Below are positions 51,972 to 60,767 of a stretch of 64,000 bases of DNA, in pieces. The DNA comes from Halopiger goleimassiliensis (GTDB lineage Archaea > Halobacteriota > Halobacteria > Halobacteriales > Natrialbaceae): assembly GCF_000455345.1 (NCBI RefSeq), contig NZ_HG315690.1, positions 2,617,360-2,681,359 of the forward strand. Reading direction: 5' to 3'. A program made the translations under genes and the position numbers. Within the stretch, counting starts at the first letter, position 1, and every line of letters starts with the position of its first letter. The notes under the pieces were generated by a model. That model worked only from the letters and a program-made list of their open reading frames with translations. It had not been told where the DNA came from and searched no databases.

Positions 51972-52040
51972 GGTCGAGCTACGTCGGTTATCGATGGGGA
52001 GCGGCGGGAGCAACTCCGTGCGAACTGCTCGCAGACCTCA

Positions 52041-52050
52041 TCATTTATTG
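52041..52050 (+). promoter_or_regulatory. TATA-like box for the tandem EthD gene
   Basis: TCATTTATTG lies 25-34 bases before the ATG at 52075. Confidence 0.5.
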
Positions 52051-52074
52051 TACCGTGCGGAAAACGAACGGGTG

Positions 52075-52791
52075 ATGTACAAGCACGTCGCCCTCCTGGT
52101 CCGACAGGACGGCATGTCCCACGCGGAGTTCGTCGACTACTGGCAGACCGAGCACACCCCCATCGCCCGCGATATCGAGGGGGTCGTCCGCTACCAGCAG
52201 GTCCTGCCGACCGACCCGGACCACGCGGAGTTCGACGGCCTGGCGGAGCTGTACTTCGAGGATCTCGAGGCCCTCCACGACGCGCTGGGCAGCCCCGGCT
52301 CCCGGGACTACGACCCGACGAAGGAGGTCGCGGCCGAGGCCCGCGAGGACGTCGACAACTTCCTGGCGATCGAGGAGCGACCGCGCTTTATCGGCGAGGA
52401 GGTAGTCCAGAAGGACGAGGTCGACGGCGACACGAACGGCCTGTACAAGCACTCGGCGTTTCTCGTCCGCCAGGAGGGGATGTCCCACGAGGAGTTCGTC
52501 GACTACTGGCAGACCAACCACACCCCGATCGCCAGGGAGATCGAGGGCGTCGTGAAGTACAACACGATCCTGCCGACCGATCCCGAGAACGCGGAGTTCG
52601 ACGGCGTCGCCGAACTCTACTTCGAGGACGTAGAGAAGCTGTACGACGCGCTGGGCAGCGAGGGATCGCGGGACTACGCCCCCGACAAGGGGAAGGCCAG
52701 GGAGGCCCGCGAGGACGTCGACAACTTCCTGGCGATCGACGAGCGGCCCCGATTCATCGGCCGCGAACGGGTCGTCACGAACGAGCGCTGA
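52075..52791 (+). CDS. Tandem EthD protein (internal duplication)
   Basis: This 238-residue protein is made of two near-identical EthD domains. MYKHVALLVRQDGMSHAEFV / DYWQTEHTPIARDIEGVVRY is repeated as LYKHSAFLVRQEGMSHEEFV / DYWQTNHTPIAREIEGVVKY, each ending in EDVDNFLAI-ERPRFIG. EthD proteins normally dimerize, so the duplication makes a single-chain pseudo-dimer. It is followed by the HD gene after five bases. Confidence 0.88.
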   Translation: MYKHVALLVRQDGMSHAEFVDYWQTEHTPIARDIEGVVRYQQVLPTDPDHAEFDGLAELYFEDLEALHDALGSPGSRDYDPTKEVAAEAREDVDNFLAIEERPRFIGEEVVQKDEVDGDTNGLYKHSAFLVRQEGMSHEEFVDYWQTNHTPIAREIEGVVKYNTILPTDPENAEFDGVAELYFEDVEKLYDALGSEGSRDYAPDKGKAREAREDVDNFLAIDERPRFIGRERVVTNER

Positions 52792-52796
52792 TCGCC

Positions 52797-53402
52797 ATGT
52801 CCGACACCGACTCCGACGTCGACTTCGAGCGCCAGGTCCGCGACGCCTTCCCCGAACTCGAACGGATCGAGGACGACGACCTGCGCGAGCGCGTCGTCGA
52901 GGCCTGGGTACTGGGCCTGGAGCGAGGAGGATGGCGGGACGTCGAGGACGTCCCCTACGCCTGGAACATCCACGAGGTGACGAACGTCGAGCACGTCCGC
53001 GGCGTCACCCGCATCGCCGTCGAGTCAGCCCGCGAACAGCGGGAGTTCCACGGGGCCGATCCGGACGTCGACGCGATCGTCGCGGCCTGTCTCCTCCACG
53101 ACGTCGGGAAGTGCTACGAGTATCCGGAGTTCGTGGACGACGAACTGCTCGCCGATCCCGACCCGCGGTACGTCAGCGAGGAGATTCCCCACTCCATCTC
53201 GGGGTACGCGCTGGCCCACGAGGTCGGCTGTCCGCTTGCCGTCCAGCGTGCGATCCCACACTTCCTGGGCGAAGTGCCGACGCGAACGCTGGAAGCCGAA
53301 CTCGTCAAGAGCGCCAACTCGGCGTCGTCGAACGCCATCACGCAAGCGACGATGGGGATCACGCTCCAGGAGTGGGTCGAGGAGTACTCCCAGACGTCGT
53401 AG
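52797..53402 (+). CDS. HD-domain phosphohydrolase
   Basis: This 201-residue HD-superfamily protein has the metal His/Asp in VEHVRGVTRIAVESAREQ and ACLLHDVGKCYEYPEFVDDE, then IPHSISGYALAHEVG. It probably hydrolyses a phosphoester, though HD proteins in catabolic clusters may act on other bonds. It is in an operon with the tandem EthD gene. Confidence 0.85.
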   Translation: MSDTDSDVDFERQVRDAFPELERIEDDDLRERVVEAWVLGLERGGWRDVEDVPYAWNIHEVTNVEHVRGVTRIAVESAREQREFHGADPDVDAIVAACLLHDVGKCYEYPEFVDDELLADPDPRYVSEEIPHSISGYALAHEVGCPLAVQRAIPHFLGEVPTRTLEAELVKSANSASSNAITQATMGITLQEWVEEYSQTS

Positions 53403-53594
53403 GACGAGGAACCATCCTCCGGATCAACGCCGAACTACCGCGGACGGTCGACCACATTCCAGTCCCGCAGGAGCCACGAAAAGGAGCGAACGCAGTCCGT
53501 TTCGGGACGGTGAAACGGCGGCGACGACTCGAGTGACGGTTCACGTCGTTCGAGTCATGGAAACGAATCGCGAAACCGTTCGAATAGCGGAAAC

Positions 53595-53603
53595 AAGTTT
53601 TTT
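53595..53603 (+). promoter_or_regulatory. TATA-like box for the IclR gene
   Basis: AAGTTTTTT lies 26-34 bases before the ATG at 53629 and only 5 bases before an in-frame ATG at 53608, which favours 53629 as start. Confidence 0.5.
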
Positions 53604-53628
53604 GTCAATGCACAATGAGCAGTTGCAC

Positions 53629-54396
53629 ATGGCAACCGACGCGCGTCACCGGCCCGTCGAAACCGTCGAGACGGCATTCGACATCGTCGACGTCGTCAAA
53701 CGCTCCGAGGGAGTCGGTATCACTGCGATCGCCGACGAACTCGACCTCGCGAAGAGTACGGTCCACCGGCACGTGAAGACGCTCGAGTCCCGTGGGCTCC
53801 TCGTACAGGAGGGGGACGGCTACAGACTCAGCGCGTGGTTTCTCGACTACGGCGGTCACGTCCGCAAGCAGCATCGCCTGTACGACGTCGCCAAGCCGAA
53901 AGTCGAGGAACTCGCCGCCGAGACCGACGAGAAAGTCTGGTGCGTGATCGAGGAACACGGCGTCGGCGTTCACGTCTACGGTGCCGAAGGTCGACACTCC
54001 GTCAAGACGCACGCTCGAGTCGGGCAGCGCACCCACCTCCACCAGTTCGCCGCCGGGAAAGCGATCCTCGCCCACCTCCCCGACGAGCGGATCGAACGGA
54101 TCCTCGAGGAGTACGGCCTGTCCGCCCAGACGGACAAGACGATCACCGATCGAACGGCCCTCCGGGAGGAACTCGAGACGATCCGCGAGCGCGGCTACGC
54201 GTTCAACCGCGAGGAGTCGGTGATCGGCGTTCACGCCGTCGGGGCCCCGGTCAGGGACGAGTCGGGCACCGCCATCGGCGCGATCAGCGTCGCCGGTCCC
54301 GCCAACCGCCTTCACGGCGAGTTGATGACCGACGAACTGCCGGCCCTCCTCCTCGGGGCCACCAACGAAGTGGAGATCAACCTCGCCCACTCGTAG
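53629..54396 (+). CDS. IclR family transcriptional regulator
   Basis: This 255-residue regulator has a winged helix at the N-terminus (TAFDIVDVVKRSEGVGITAI then ADELDLAKSTVHRHVKTLES) and an IclR effector domain with KVWCVIEEHGVGVHVYG, LHQFAAGKAILAHLPDE and HAVGAPVRDESGTAIGAISV. IclR proteins control aromatic and small-acid catabolism. The genes flanking it on both sides are probable targets. Confidence 0.9.
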   Translation: MATDARHRPVETVETAFDIVDVVKRSEGVGITAIADELDLAKSTVHRHVKTLESRGLLVQEGDGYRLSAWFLDYGGHVRKQHRLYDVAKPKVEELAAETDEKVWCVIEEHGVGVHVYGAEGRHSVKTHARVGQRTHLHQFAAGKAILAHLPDERIERILEEYGLSAQTDKTITDRTALREELETIRERGYAFNREESVIGVHAVGAPVRDESGTAIGAISVAGPANRLHGELMTDELPALLLGATNEVEINLAHS

Positions 54397-54722
54397 CCCG
54401 GACGTCTCGAAGCGTCTCGGACGGTCCGCGACGCGACTGCGGTACCTGCTGTTCGTATTACTCGAACGCCATCTGTGGTTCGGCCACGAGTTGATTACAA
54501 TAGTACGGCTGTAAATAACACAGCAGTACGCCGCTCGTTACATCCATACGGGTGTAATGTACAGCGGTGACCCCCCGGCCATGCGTCGTAGGCGTCGGCT
54601 ATCGGACAGAGCGTTTCCATAACTCGAACGCGATCGCAGGTCGCTGATCCGCAAAGGTGCCGTGGAGCCGTTTGTTCGGCTGAGAGGCAGTTGGACGGGA
54701 CCACAACCGACGAGACGACGCG
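54397..54722. other. Non-coding gap between convergent IclR and amidohydrolase genes
   Basis: The 326 bases contain no credible gene. An AT-richer patch at 54487-54555 includes GTAATGTAC-type short symmetry. I see no terminator with a clear T run. Confidence 0.5.
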
Positions 54723-55592
54723 TTAGAGCTCCAGGAAGGACTCGGCGTTCTCCCAGAGGATCTTCCGCTGGATCTCCTCGTCGAAGTCGAGTTCGGCGAA
54801 CTGCTCGAGCCACGGTCCCGGCTCGAGCATCGGGTAATCGGTGCCGAACATGACCTTGTCCGAGAGCAGCGTTTTCGCGTAGTGGAGTACCTGCTCGTCG
54901 ATGTATCGGGGCATCCAGCCGGAGAGGTCCATGTAGACGTTGCCCTTCTGCTGGCAGATCGCGAGCTGTTCTTTCTCCCAGGGGTAAGCGGGGTGGGCGA
55001 TGAGGATCTGGAGGTCGGGATGGGCGGCGGCGACGTCGTCGATCAGCATCGGATTCCCGTACTTGATCTGTAGCCCGCGACCGCCCGGTGAGCAGGCACC
55101 CAGGGTGGAGTTCCCGCCGTGGAAGACGACCGGCACGCCGAGGTCTTCGATCGTGTCCCAGAGCTGCTCGTGCTCGGGATCGGACGGATCGAACCCCTGG
55201 GCGATCTGCTGGAACTTGAACCCGGAGAGATCGAGGTCCTCGACGCAGCGGATCGCCTCCTCGACGCAGTCGTCTTTGAGCGGATCGACGGAACCGAATC
55301 CGACGAAGAAGTCGGCGTACTCGTCGCGAACCTCGGCCACGTAGTCGTTCGGAACGGGCGGGTTCCCGGTGTTCGTCTCCGCGTCCCAGCCGAGCAGGAC
55401 GGCGCGACCGACGCCCGCCTCGCGATACTCGGCGATCATGTTCTCGTACGTGTCCGTCTCGAGGTCGGCACCGAACCGGTCGGCGGCGTCTCGCATCATC
55501 TGGCCGCCGGCGTCGTGGAGGAACTCGCTGGTCGGCTGGTGGGCGTGCGTATCGATCGCTCGCGGCTCGTCGAGTACCGTAGGCGAACCCAT
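54723..55592 (-). CDS. Amidohydrolase-2 family metal-dependent hydrolase/decarboxylase
   Basis: This 289-residue TIM-barrel protein of the amidohydrolase_2 group has the N-terminal metal motif AIDTHAHQPT, then VPVVFHGGNSTLG, LQILIAHPAYPWEKEQLAI and the C-terminal MFGTDYPMLEPG Asp. The family includes nonoxidative aromatic acid decarboxylases (ACMSD, gamma-resorcylate) and lactone hydrolases. With EthD, ThDP and IclR genes nearby, an aromatic or dicarboxylic substrate is plausible. Confidence 0.87.
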   Translation of the reverse strand: MGSPTVLDEPRAIDTHAHQPTSEFLHDAGGQMMRDAADRFGADLETDTYENMIAEYREAGVGRAVLLGWDAETNTGNPPVPNDYVAEVRDEYADFFVGFGSVDPLKDDCVEEAIRCVEDLDLSGFKFQQIAQGFDPSDPEHEQLWDTIEDLGVPVVFHGGNSTLGACSPGGRGLQIKYGNPMLIDDVAAAHPDLQILIAHPAYPWEKEQLAICQQKGNVYMDLSGWMPRYIDEQVLHYAKTLLSDKVMFGTDYPMLEPGPWLEQFAELDFDEEIQRKILWENAESFLEL

Positions 55593-56155
55593 ACGACGGT
55601 CAACGTGGTACCGCTACATGTATTTTTGTCCGGCTAGTGACTCGTCTCGTTCGTTCCGGGACGACGGTTCCGGCCACCCGACCAACGACCAATACAATTC
55701 CATACATATCTTCACAAGAACCAGATTAAATATCATTCCGTTCGCGGAGATAGACTCCGACACAGGATCGGTCGATTACTATTTCGAACAGCCATATTCC
55801 AGAATTCGTAATTTCGTCGTCTGCATTTCGATAGAATCCAACCGCCGTGATTTGACCCGATGTGCTTCGTTCGCGCCGCCATAATCGCGTTTTCGTCTCT
55901 CCCCCGTCGACATCCACGATTAGTAACTCAGCATAAGTAAGTATCCGCTCATGATCCCCGGTGGATACCACGGTGTTCTCCGATCCGAAATCGAGAAGAT
56001 AATGATCAAATATACCTCATTGACTGTATACTGATATTACTCGCCATGTCGTCGGCTCGAGAGTCCCCTCGACGACCGCAACCGACGGAGAACGCTACCG
56101 CTCGAACAGGGGTTCCACGGGAAGTTCCGACCAGTAGCTAGTCCCTCCGCCTCCG
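55593..56155. other. AT-rich intergenic stretch
   Basis: The 563 bases between the amidohydrolase promoter and the lhr stop have markedly lower GC at about 55680-56040 than the flanks. A reverse-strand ORF at 55726-55971 (81 codons, ends LRERNDI) has no recognised domain and no clear promoter. The composition suggests a remnant of acquired DNA. Confidence 0.5.
55616..55627 (-). promoter_or_regulatory. TATA-like box for the amidohydrolase gene
   Basis: Reverse strand AAAAATACATGT lies 24-35 bases before the ATG at 55592. Confidence 0.5.
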
Positions 56156-59100
56156 TCAGTCCACGGGTTCAGACGAGAGGCCGCGCAGCGACTCCTCGCC
56201 GATCTCCTCTAAGACGTGGTCGTGGAACGATTGCAACGCGGCGCTCTCGTCCTCGGCGAGGACGACGTCGCTGGCCGACAGCGTCGCGAGGCCGAACGCT
56301 CGCGGCGTCGGCGAGTCCAGCAGGTGGCGCTCGACGTCGATCTCACCCTCGGAGATGGCCTCGACGGCGGCCTCGATCTCGGCGACGTTGAGTTTGTCCT
56401 CTAATATCTCGCGGTAGGTCTCCTCGATCACCGCGAAGTCCTCGAGATCCTCGGCGAAGCCCAGCAGCATCTCGCTCGAGACTTGCTGCTCGCTGGCCGA
56501 CTTCTCGTAGCCCTTGTAGCGTTTGAGGATCATCAGCGACCGGGTGGCGTTGATCCGGAAGTACCGCTGGAGCAGGTCGGTGCCCGAGAGCGCCGCACGG
56601 AGGTCCTCGCGCACCTCGTCCGGGTCGAGGTCGTCGATGATCCCCTCGATGTCGACCTTCCGGTTCAGGGGCATCGTGAGCACGACGCCGTTGTCCGCGA
56701 CCGCGACGCGGACGTTGGCGGTCGCCTCCCGGGCGCACCGGTACGCCAGGAGCCGGGAGAAGCCGTCGTTGAACTTCCGGCCGTAGGTGGAGTGGACGTA
56801 GTAGTGGCGTTCGTACTCCTCGCGGTCGCGGACGACCTCGATCGAGAGGCGGTCGTCGGTGCTGACGCTCTCGGCTCCCGCGTACCGGAGCTGATAGTCG
56901 AACAGCCGAGCGATCGCCCGCACGCTGTCGTCGTCGAGGGGGAACTCGCGGAGCCAGGCCCGTACCCGCGGCGGGCCACCCTCGTCGTAATGCTCGAGCA
57001 ACTCGCCCTGGAACGCGAGGATCTCGCGGCCGAGATCGTAGGAGAGCGGCAGGCGTTCGGAGTACCAGGAGGGGACGGTCGGTCGGGCGCTCGTGCGATC
57101 GACGTAGACCTTCGAGCCCCGGCGATAGCGGTACTCGAAGTGGTCGCCCCCGAGGACGAAGACGTCGCCTTTCTCGAGGGTGTCGAGGTAGTCCTCGTCG
57201 AGTTGGCCGACCCACTCGTCGCCCGCACGGGTGTAGACGTCGCAGGTGAACGAATCCGGAATCGTGCCGATGTTGGTCATGTAGATAACCCGGGCGAGGC
57301 GGCCCCGCTTGCCGATCAGCGACTCGCCCACGGGGTACTCCTCGTAGTGGTGCTGGCCGCTGGGCGGGTCGTTCTCGTCGCGCCAGATCTTCGCGTAGAC
57401 GTTGCGGTCCTCCAGGCCGGCGTAGTCGGCGGTGAGGTAGCGACAGAGCGACGCCCACTCCTCGTCGCCGTAGTCGCGGTAGGGGTAGGCCCGCCGGAGG
57501 GTGGCGAGGACGTCTTCTTCGGGCCGGACCTCCGCGATCGCCATCCCGTAGACGTGCTGGGCGGCGACGTCCTGGGCGTTCTCCGGGATCGAGACGGAGT
57601 CGACGAACCCCTCCTCGGCCTTCTTCAGCATGACGGCGCACTCGAGCAGTTCGTCACGGTCGAGCGCGATCACCCGGCCGGTGACGGTCTGGCCGACGCG
57701 GTGGCCCGCGCGACCGATCCGCTGGAGCAGGGCGGCGACAGACTTGGGCGAACCGACCTGCACCACGAGGTCGACGTGTGGCATGTCGATGCCCAGCTCG
57801 AGGCTGGTCGAGGAGGTGACCACGTCGAGGCTTCCCTCCTTGAGCCGCTCTTCGATGTCGTGGCGGACGTCCTTCGAGAGGCTGCCGTGGTGACAGCCCG
57901 AGTTTGTCTCGTCGTAGGCGTCGAACCGCTCGCGGAGGTTGTGCAGGACGCGTTCGGCACCCGACCGGGTGTTGGTGAACACGAGCGTGTTCGTGTGCTC
58001 CTGGACGTGCTCGTGGAGCATCCGGTAGAACCGCTCCTGAACGATCTCGCGGGGCGTGTTGATCAGGTCGTCGGTCGGACACTCGAGTTCCATGTCGAAC
58101 TCGCGGGCGAAGCGGGCGTCCACGATGTCATACTCTCTCGACTCTCCCCCGGGTTCCTCCTGGCCGACCAGAAACTCGGCCACCTGCGACAGCGGCTCGA
58201 TCGTCGCCGAACAGCCGATCCGCGTAACGTCGTGATCGACCATCGACTCGAGGCGCTCTAAGCTCACCGACAGGTGAGTTCCGCGCTTGCCCGACGCCAG
58301 CGAGTGGATCTCGTCGACGATGACGTACTCGACGGTCCGCAGTTTCTCGCGGAACTTCGGCGAATTGAGGAGGATCGCGAGCGTCTCTGGCGTCGTGTTG
58401 AGGATGTGGGGCGTCTCCTCGAGCATCTTCTGCCGGTCGCTCGAGGAGGTGTCGCCGTGGCGGATCGCGTGGCGGATCTCGCCCATCTCCTGGTCGTCGC
58501 GCTCCTCCACGATGGATTCGATCCCCTCGAGGGGGACCTCGAGGTTCCGGTGGATGTCGTTCGCGAGCGACTTCAGCGGCGAGACGTACAGGCAGTAGAC
58601 GGAGTTCTCGAGGCCGCCAGCGCGCTCGCGGTCACGTCTGTAGAGTTCGTCGATGATAGACGTGAAAGATGCGAGCGTGTTGTGAAGGTACAATCCGCCG
58701 CGACCGCCGACGAAGTTGTGCGTATCCGGAACGCTGAGATCGACAATCTGACCGCTGTAGTGGGACGGCTCGTTCGATTCGACAGTTACCCAAGCGATGT
58801 TTCGGCTGCGGATATCGTCGATCTTCGCGGCGAGTTCTCGCGTCGTCTCGTCGGACGGCAGCGACTGGAGTTTCGTAGATAGCTTGTCCAGCGCCCGTTC
58901 CGTGAGATATCCGCTTCGTCTGGCCACTTCGTAGATGTTGCCCAGTTCAGCATTGAATTCTCGATCGTTCTCGAAGTACGCCGATAGCGCACGAACGTCC
59001 CGATAGTCGAACGCGTGCCGTCCGATGTGGTTTCCGTTACTCTGTCCAGAAGCGTGCGCCTTCAATTCGTCGACGTTTGGATGGACGATCGAGCACTCCG

Positions 59101-60619
59101 ACAGAAGTTTCGATAGGTTCTCGATTCCTCGAATGGTGAGTGAATGATACGCTCGCCGGGTCTGTTCGTCCGTATTCGTCGCGTACTTCTCCCGACGGTT
59201 GCGAGCGGGGAGAATCCCGAACGAGAGCAAGAGATACGTCAACTGCTCTATTTTCAACTCGTTGGCCTGAACGAGACGGACTTCGTTGGACCGAATCTCG
59301 CCCTCCAACGATAAAAACGTCGAGAGGAACGACCGTTTGATCGGTTTTGTCGCATTCAGCACCCAGTTTGGGAGCGGTACCTCACGGCCCGGACCCGATC
59401 CGATATCTAGCAGTTCCGTAAAGAAGACGGAAAACGCTGCGTTGGAAATAACGTAATCGATCTCCGACTTCCGCTCGAATTCGATTCCGAACTGCTCTCG
59501 CATCGTCTCCATCGCGCGTTCGAGAAGTTCGCTCCGATTCTTCTGGGAGATCATCACGAATCTGGTCCGTTCGTACTCACCGACAAGCCCCTCCGCGAGG
59601 ACGAACGCAGCCAGTTCTGCGAGTTCGGAATCTACCGTCGTCGGATAGCGAAAGCGGGTAACGCGACCATTGTCCGTTTTAACGAGTACCTCACCGGGCT
59701 CGAGCGGCGTATACGCTTCTCGAAGGATCGAGAGAAATTCTTCGGAGCGGTACTCGCTCGTCCCGTTTACGAGCTTCGAGACGGATGCGAGGCTAATCGA
59801 CAATCGATCCGCCACGTCCGAGAAGGTGAGATCTGCGAGTGCGAGTGCGAGCCATCGTTCGTACTCGTCGAATGCTGAGATGGGGTCCCCTTCTTCGAGA
59901 CGAGCGACGACTCGATCGGACTCCGCCTCGGTCGCAACCAGCGGGAATTCCGATCGCAGCCGATCGAGTGCCGAACCCACGTCGAGTTCGATGTCGCGCT
60001 CGGGAAGATCGATGCGCGTCGGAATTCCTATCCGGTCGCCGTCTTGGATCTCGCTTGCCGACCGCCACTCGGGTCCGGACGCCGTCTCGACGAGGAGGGG
60101 ATGATCCGGCGTAACCTCGACTTCCCTCCCGTACGACGTTTGAATTCGATGGATCGGTCCGTCGTAAGATTCCGAGTACACCATCGACTGACGGAGCGAG
60201 ACCTCACCTTCGTCGAGCGAGTATGCCTCGACCGAACTCGTGTACAGTTCTCCGTCTTCGTCGACGTCCGTGACTTTCCGATTTCGCCGTTCGAGAAGGT
60301 CTTTCGCCCGAAGAACCGCTGCCTCCCCGTCGTCTCGAACGATCATCGGCGTATCCGGTTTGACGCACTTTCCGCTTCCAGTCGGCGCACAGATCAGCGT
60401 GTTCTGCCCCTCGTGGATCTTCGGAATCGCGCCGCGCTGTGGCGGCGTGAAGAAGCCCTCGTTCTCGGGGACGAACTCGCCGAACTCCTCGAGCCACCAC
60501 TCCTGGACCGCGGGCTCGAGCGACGCGAAGACGTCCCCGTCCTCGATCGTGGTTCGGTCCGGATCGAACGGCAGGGAGTCGTCGGCGACGGGCAACTCGA
60601 GGCCCTCGGGACCGCTCAT
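56156..60619 (-). CDS. lhr: ATP-dependent helicase Lhr, interrupted by an intein
   Basis: This 1487-residue precursor becomes a 924-residue superfamily 2 helicase after splicing. Extein features are FFTPPQRGAIPKIHEGQNTL, Walker A ICAPTGSGK/T (split after Lys by the intein), YVIVDEIHSLASGKRGTHLS (DEIH box), IGCSATIEPLSQ, SSTSLELGIDMPHVDLVVQV and LLQRIGRAGHRVGQ, then the long Lhr-core C-terminus. Lhr proteins unwind DNA:RNA or DNA hybrids and act in repair or recombination. The start MSGPEGLELPVADD is used; longer readings run into the divergent promoter. Without splicing the P-loop is disrupted and the enzyme cannot hydrolyse ATP. Confidence 0.93.
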   Translation of the reverse strand: MSGPEGLELPVADDSLPFDPDRTTIEDGDVFASLEPAVQEWWLEEFGEFVPENEGFFTPPQRGAIPKIHEGQNTLICAPTGSGKCVKPDTPMIVRDDGEAAVLRAKDLLERRNRKVTDVDEDGELYTSSVEAYSLDEGEVSLRQSMVYSESYDGPIHRIQTSYGREVEVTPDHPLLVETASGPEWRSASEIQDGDRIGIPTRIDLPERDIELDVGSALDRLRSEFPLVATEAESDRVVARLEEGDPISAFDEYERWLALALADLTFSDVADRLSISLASVSKLVNGTSEYRSEEFLSILREAYTPLEPGEVLVKTDNGRVTRFRYPTTVDSELAELAAFVLAEGLVGEYERTRFVMISQKNRSELLERAMETMREQFGIEFERKSEIDYVISNAAFSVFFTELLDIGSGPGREVPLPNWVLNATKPIKRSFLSTFLSLEGEIRSNEVRLVQANELKIEQLTYLLLSFGILPARNRREKYATNTDEQTRRAYHSLTIRGIENLSKLLSECSIVHPNVDELKAHASGQSNGNHIGRHAFDYRDVRALSAYFENDREFNAELGNIYEVARRSGYLTERALDKLSTKLQSLPSDETTRELAAKIDDIRSRNIAWVTVESNEPSHYSGQIVDLSVPDTHNFVGGRGGLYLHNTLASFTSIIDELYRRDRERAGGLENSVYCLYVSPLKSLANDIHRNLEVPLEGIESIVEERDDQEMGEIRHAIRHGDTSSSDRQKMLEETPHILNTTPETLAILLNSPKFREKLRTVEYVIVDEIHSLASGKRGTHLSVSLERLESMVDHDVTRIGCSATIEPLSQVAEFLVGQEEPGGESREYDIVDARFAREFDMELECPTDDLINTPREIVQERFYRMLHEHVQEHTNTLVFTNTRSGAERVLHNLRERFDAYDETNSGCHHGSLSKDVRHDIEERLKEGSLDVVTSSTSLELGIDMPHVDLVVQVGSPKSVAALLQRIGRAGHRVGQTVTGRVIALDRDELLECAVMLKKAEEGFVDSVSIPENAQDVAAQHVYGMAIAEVRPEEDVLATLRRAYPYRDYGDEEWASLCRYLTADYAGLEDRNVYAKIWRDENDPPSGQHHYEEYPVGESLIGKRGRLARVIYMTNIGTIPDSFTCDVYTRAGDEWVGQLDEDYLDTLEKGDVFVLGGDHFEYRYRRGSKVYVDRTSARPTVPSWYSERLPLSYDLGREILAFQGELLEHYDEGGPPRVRAWLREFPLDDDSVRAIARLFDYQLRYAGAESVSTDDRLSIEVVRDREEYERHYYVHSTYGRKFNDGFSRLLAYRCAREATANVRVAVADNGVVLTMPLNRKVDIEGIIDDLDPDEVREDLRAALSGTDLLQRYFRINATRSLMILKRYKGYEKSASEQQVSSEMLLGFAEDLEDFAVIEETYREILEDKLNVAEIEAAVEAISEGEIDVERHLLDSPTPRAFGLATLSASDVVLAEDESAALQSFHDHVLEEIGEESLRGLSSEPVD
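58679..60367 (-). mobile_element. Intein with LAGLIDADG homing endonuclease in the Lhr Walker A loop
   Basis: The 563-residue intein occupies precursor residues 85-647. The N-terminus Cys1 is in CVKPDTPMIV (block A) and block B is GREVEVTPDHPLLV. LAGLIDADG motifs are ELAAFVLAEGLV (intein residue about 250) and LSTFLSLEGEI (about 348), both with the acidic residue retained. Block F/G is VDLSVPDTHNFVGG...GLYLHN, followed by Thr as +1. It interrupts GSGK^T of the P-loop. An HTH-like segment (ADLTFSDVADRLSISLASVS) lies at about 178-197. Base composition is clearly lower in GC than the exteins. Confidence 0.92.
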
Positions 60620-60736
60620 TGGCGTCGTCTCGGGGACGGGTATGTAAGAGGGTTTGGCCAGCGGAGCGAAAGTGAAACCCGATCCCGTCCTCCGCTCGCC
60701 CTCGCCGGATGGGAACGAATGTGACACCTCCGGAAG

Positions 60737-60744
60737 GTATTTTC
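60737..60744 (+). promoter_or_regulatory. TATA-like box for the CPBP gene
   Basis: GGTATTTT lies 24-31 bases before the ATG at 60768, a leaderless arrangement. Confidence 0.45.
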
Positions 60745-60767
60745 TCCGTCGGAGAGATCCACGGAGC

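Noticed and set aside
55726-55971. 81-codon reverse ORF in the AT-rich gap
   Set aside because: No domain, no promoter and unusual composition; it is recorded only as content of the gap.
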